Assembly (NCBI GenBank): GCA_900541935.1
Contig: UQLZ01000083.1
Location: forward strand, 1 to 5,511
From: an uncultured Prevotellaceae bacterium
Lineage (GTDB): Bacteria; Bacteroidota; Bacteroidia; Bacteroidales; Muribaculaceae
Reading direction: 5' to 3'
Length of the DNA stretch: 5,511 bases
Shown here: positions 5,390-5,511 of the stretch, one piece after another
Layout: each line of letters begins with the position of its first letter
Position numbering within the stretch: position 1 is the first letter of the stretch
Position numbers and translations under genes: made by a program
The notes under the pieces: generated by a model
Databases searched by the model: none
Told to the model about the DNA's origin: nothing
The model's input: only the letters and a program-made list of their open reading frames with translations

Positions 5390-5511
5390 TTAAGTTTCCA
5401 AAACAGGATAGAAGCTGCCTTTGATTAACTGCGACATTCCTTGAGAGGTGAATGTTGCAGTTAACTTTTCGCAGACGTAGCGTTTGCCACGAATGATGAA
5501 AAGGCTGCGAG
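5390..5511 (-). CDS. 3' end of an unidentified protein (partial, runs off the right edge)
   Basis: Reading leftward, an open frame enters at 5509 and ends with TAA at 5392-5390, giving 39 residues. They contain SLFIIRGKRYVCEKLTATFT, then QGMSQLIKGSFYPVLET at the end. The composition and alternating beta pattern look like genuine protein, and the other two - strand frames do not. The ending resembles C-termini I associate with conserved proteins of prophage-like or other integrated elements in Bacteroidota ('RG+RYxCxK...KGxFY'). This is memory of a pattern only, so no function is assigned. Its orientation toward the repeat array and the leftward terminator fits it being the last gene of whatever lies to the right. 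Confidence 0.6.
   Translation of the reverse strand, partial: RSLFIIRGKRYVCEKLTATFTSQGMSQLIKGSFYPVLET

Overview
The window looks like chromosomal DNA from a member of the Bacteroidota. It is AT-rich, start codons lack Shine-Dalgarno sequences, promoters carry TAnnTTTG-type -7 boxes, and a guaB gene lies directly upstream of a double-parvulin secreted PPIase. Genus and species cannot be fixed from this sequence.

Layout, left to right. (1) Positions 1-86 hold the last 27 codons of a + strand gene. It converges on the PPIase gene, and a clean stem-loop at 140-175 sits between the two as a probable shared terminator. (2) Positions 188-3685 on the - strand form a probable two-gene unit: guaB (IMP dehydrogenase, 492 aa), then an 84-bp gap with a perfect 13-bp inverted repeat, then a 644-aa exported SurA/PpiC-like chaperone with two parvulin domains. 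(3) Positions 3686-3865 are a T-rich divergent promoter region, with one -7 box for guaB and one for the + strand gene. (4) Positions 3866-5110 on the + strand encode a 414-aa protein. It has a two-helix membrane hairpin, a possible YcxB/PH-like middle part, and a C-terminal suppressor-of-fused (SUFU) domain. In bacteria this domain family is known from toxin-immunity contexts. (5) Positions 5111-5389 are noncoding and dense with palindromes: a strong stem-loop terminator, a bulged hairpin, and a phased cluster of TTGTGGTACA-type half-sites in both orientations. (6) Positions 5390-5511 hold the 3' end of a - strand gene that runs off the window.

The left 3.7 kb is ordinary housekeeping: GMP synthesis and envelope protein folding. 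The right third has an accessory flavour: a membrane-tethered SUFU protein without a visible toxin, then a repeat array resembling a recombinase or regulator binding region, then a gene of unknown type. The best candidates for a second look are the SUFU-membrane fusion and the helically phased array at about 5208-5298, which may mark the edge of an integrated element. That last point is inference.
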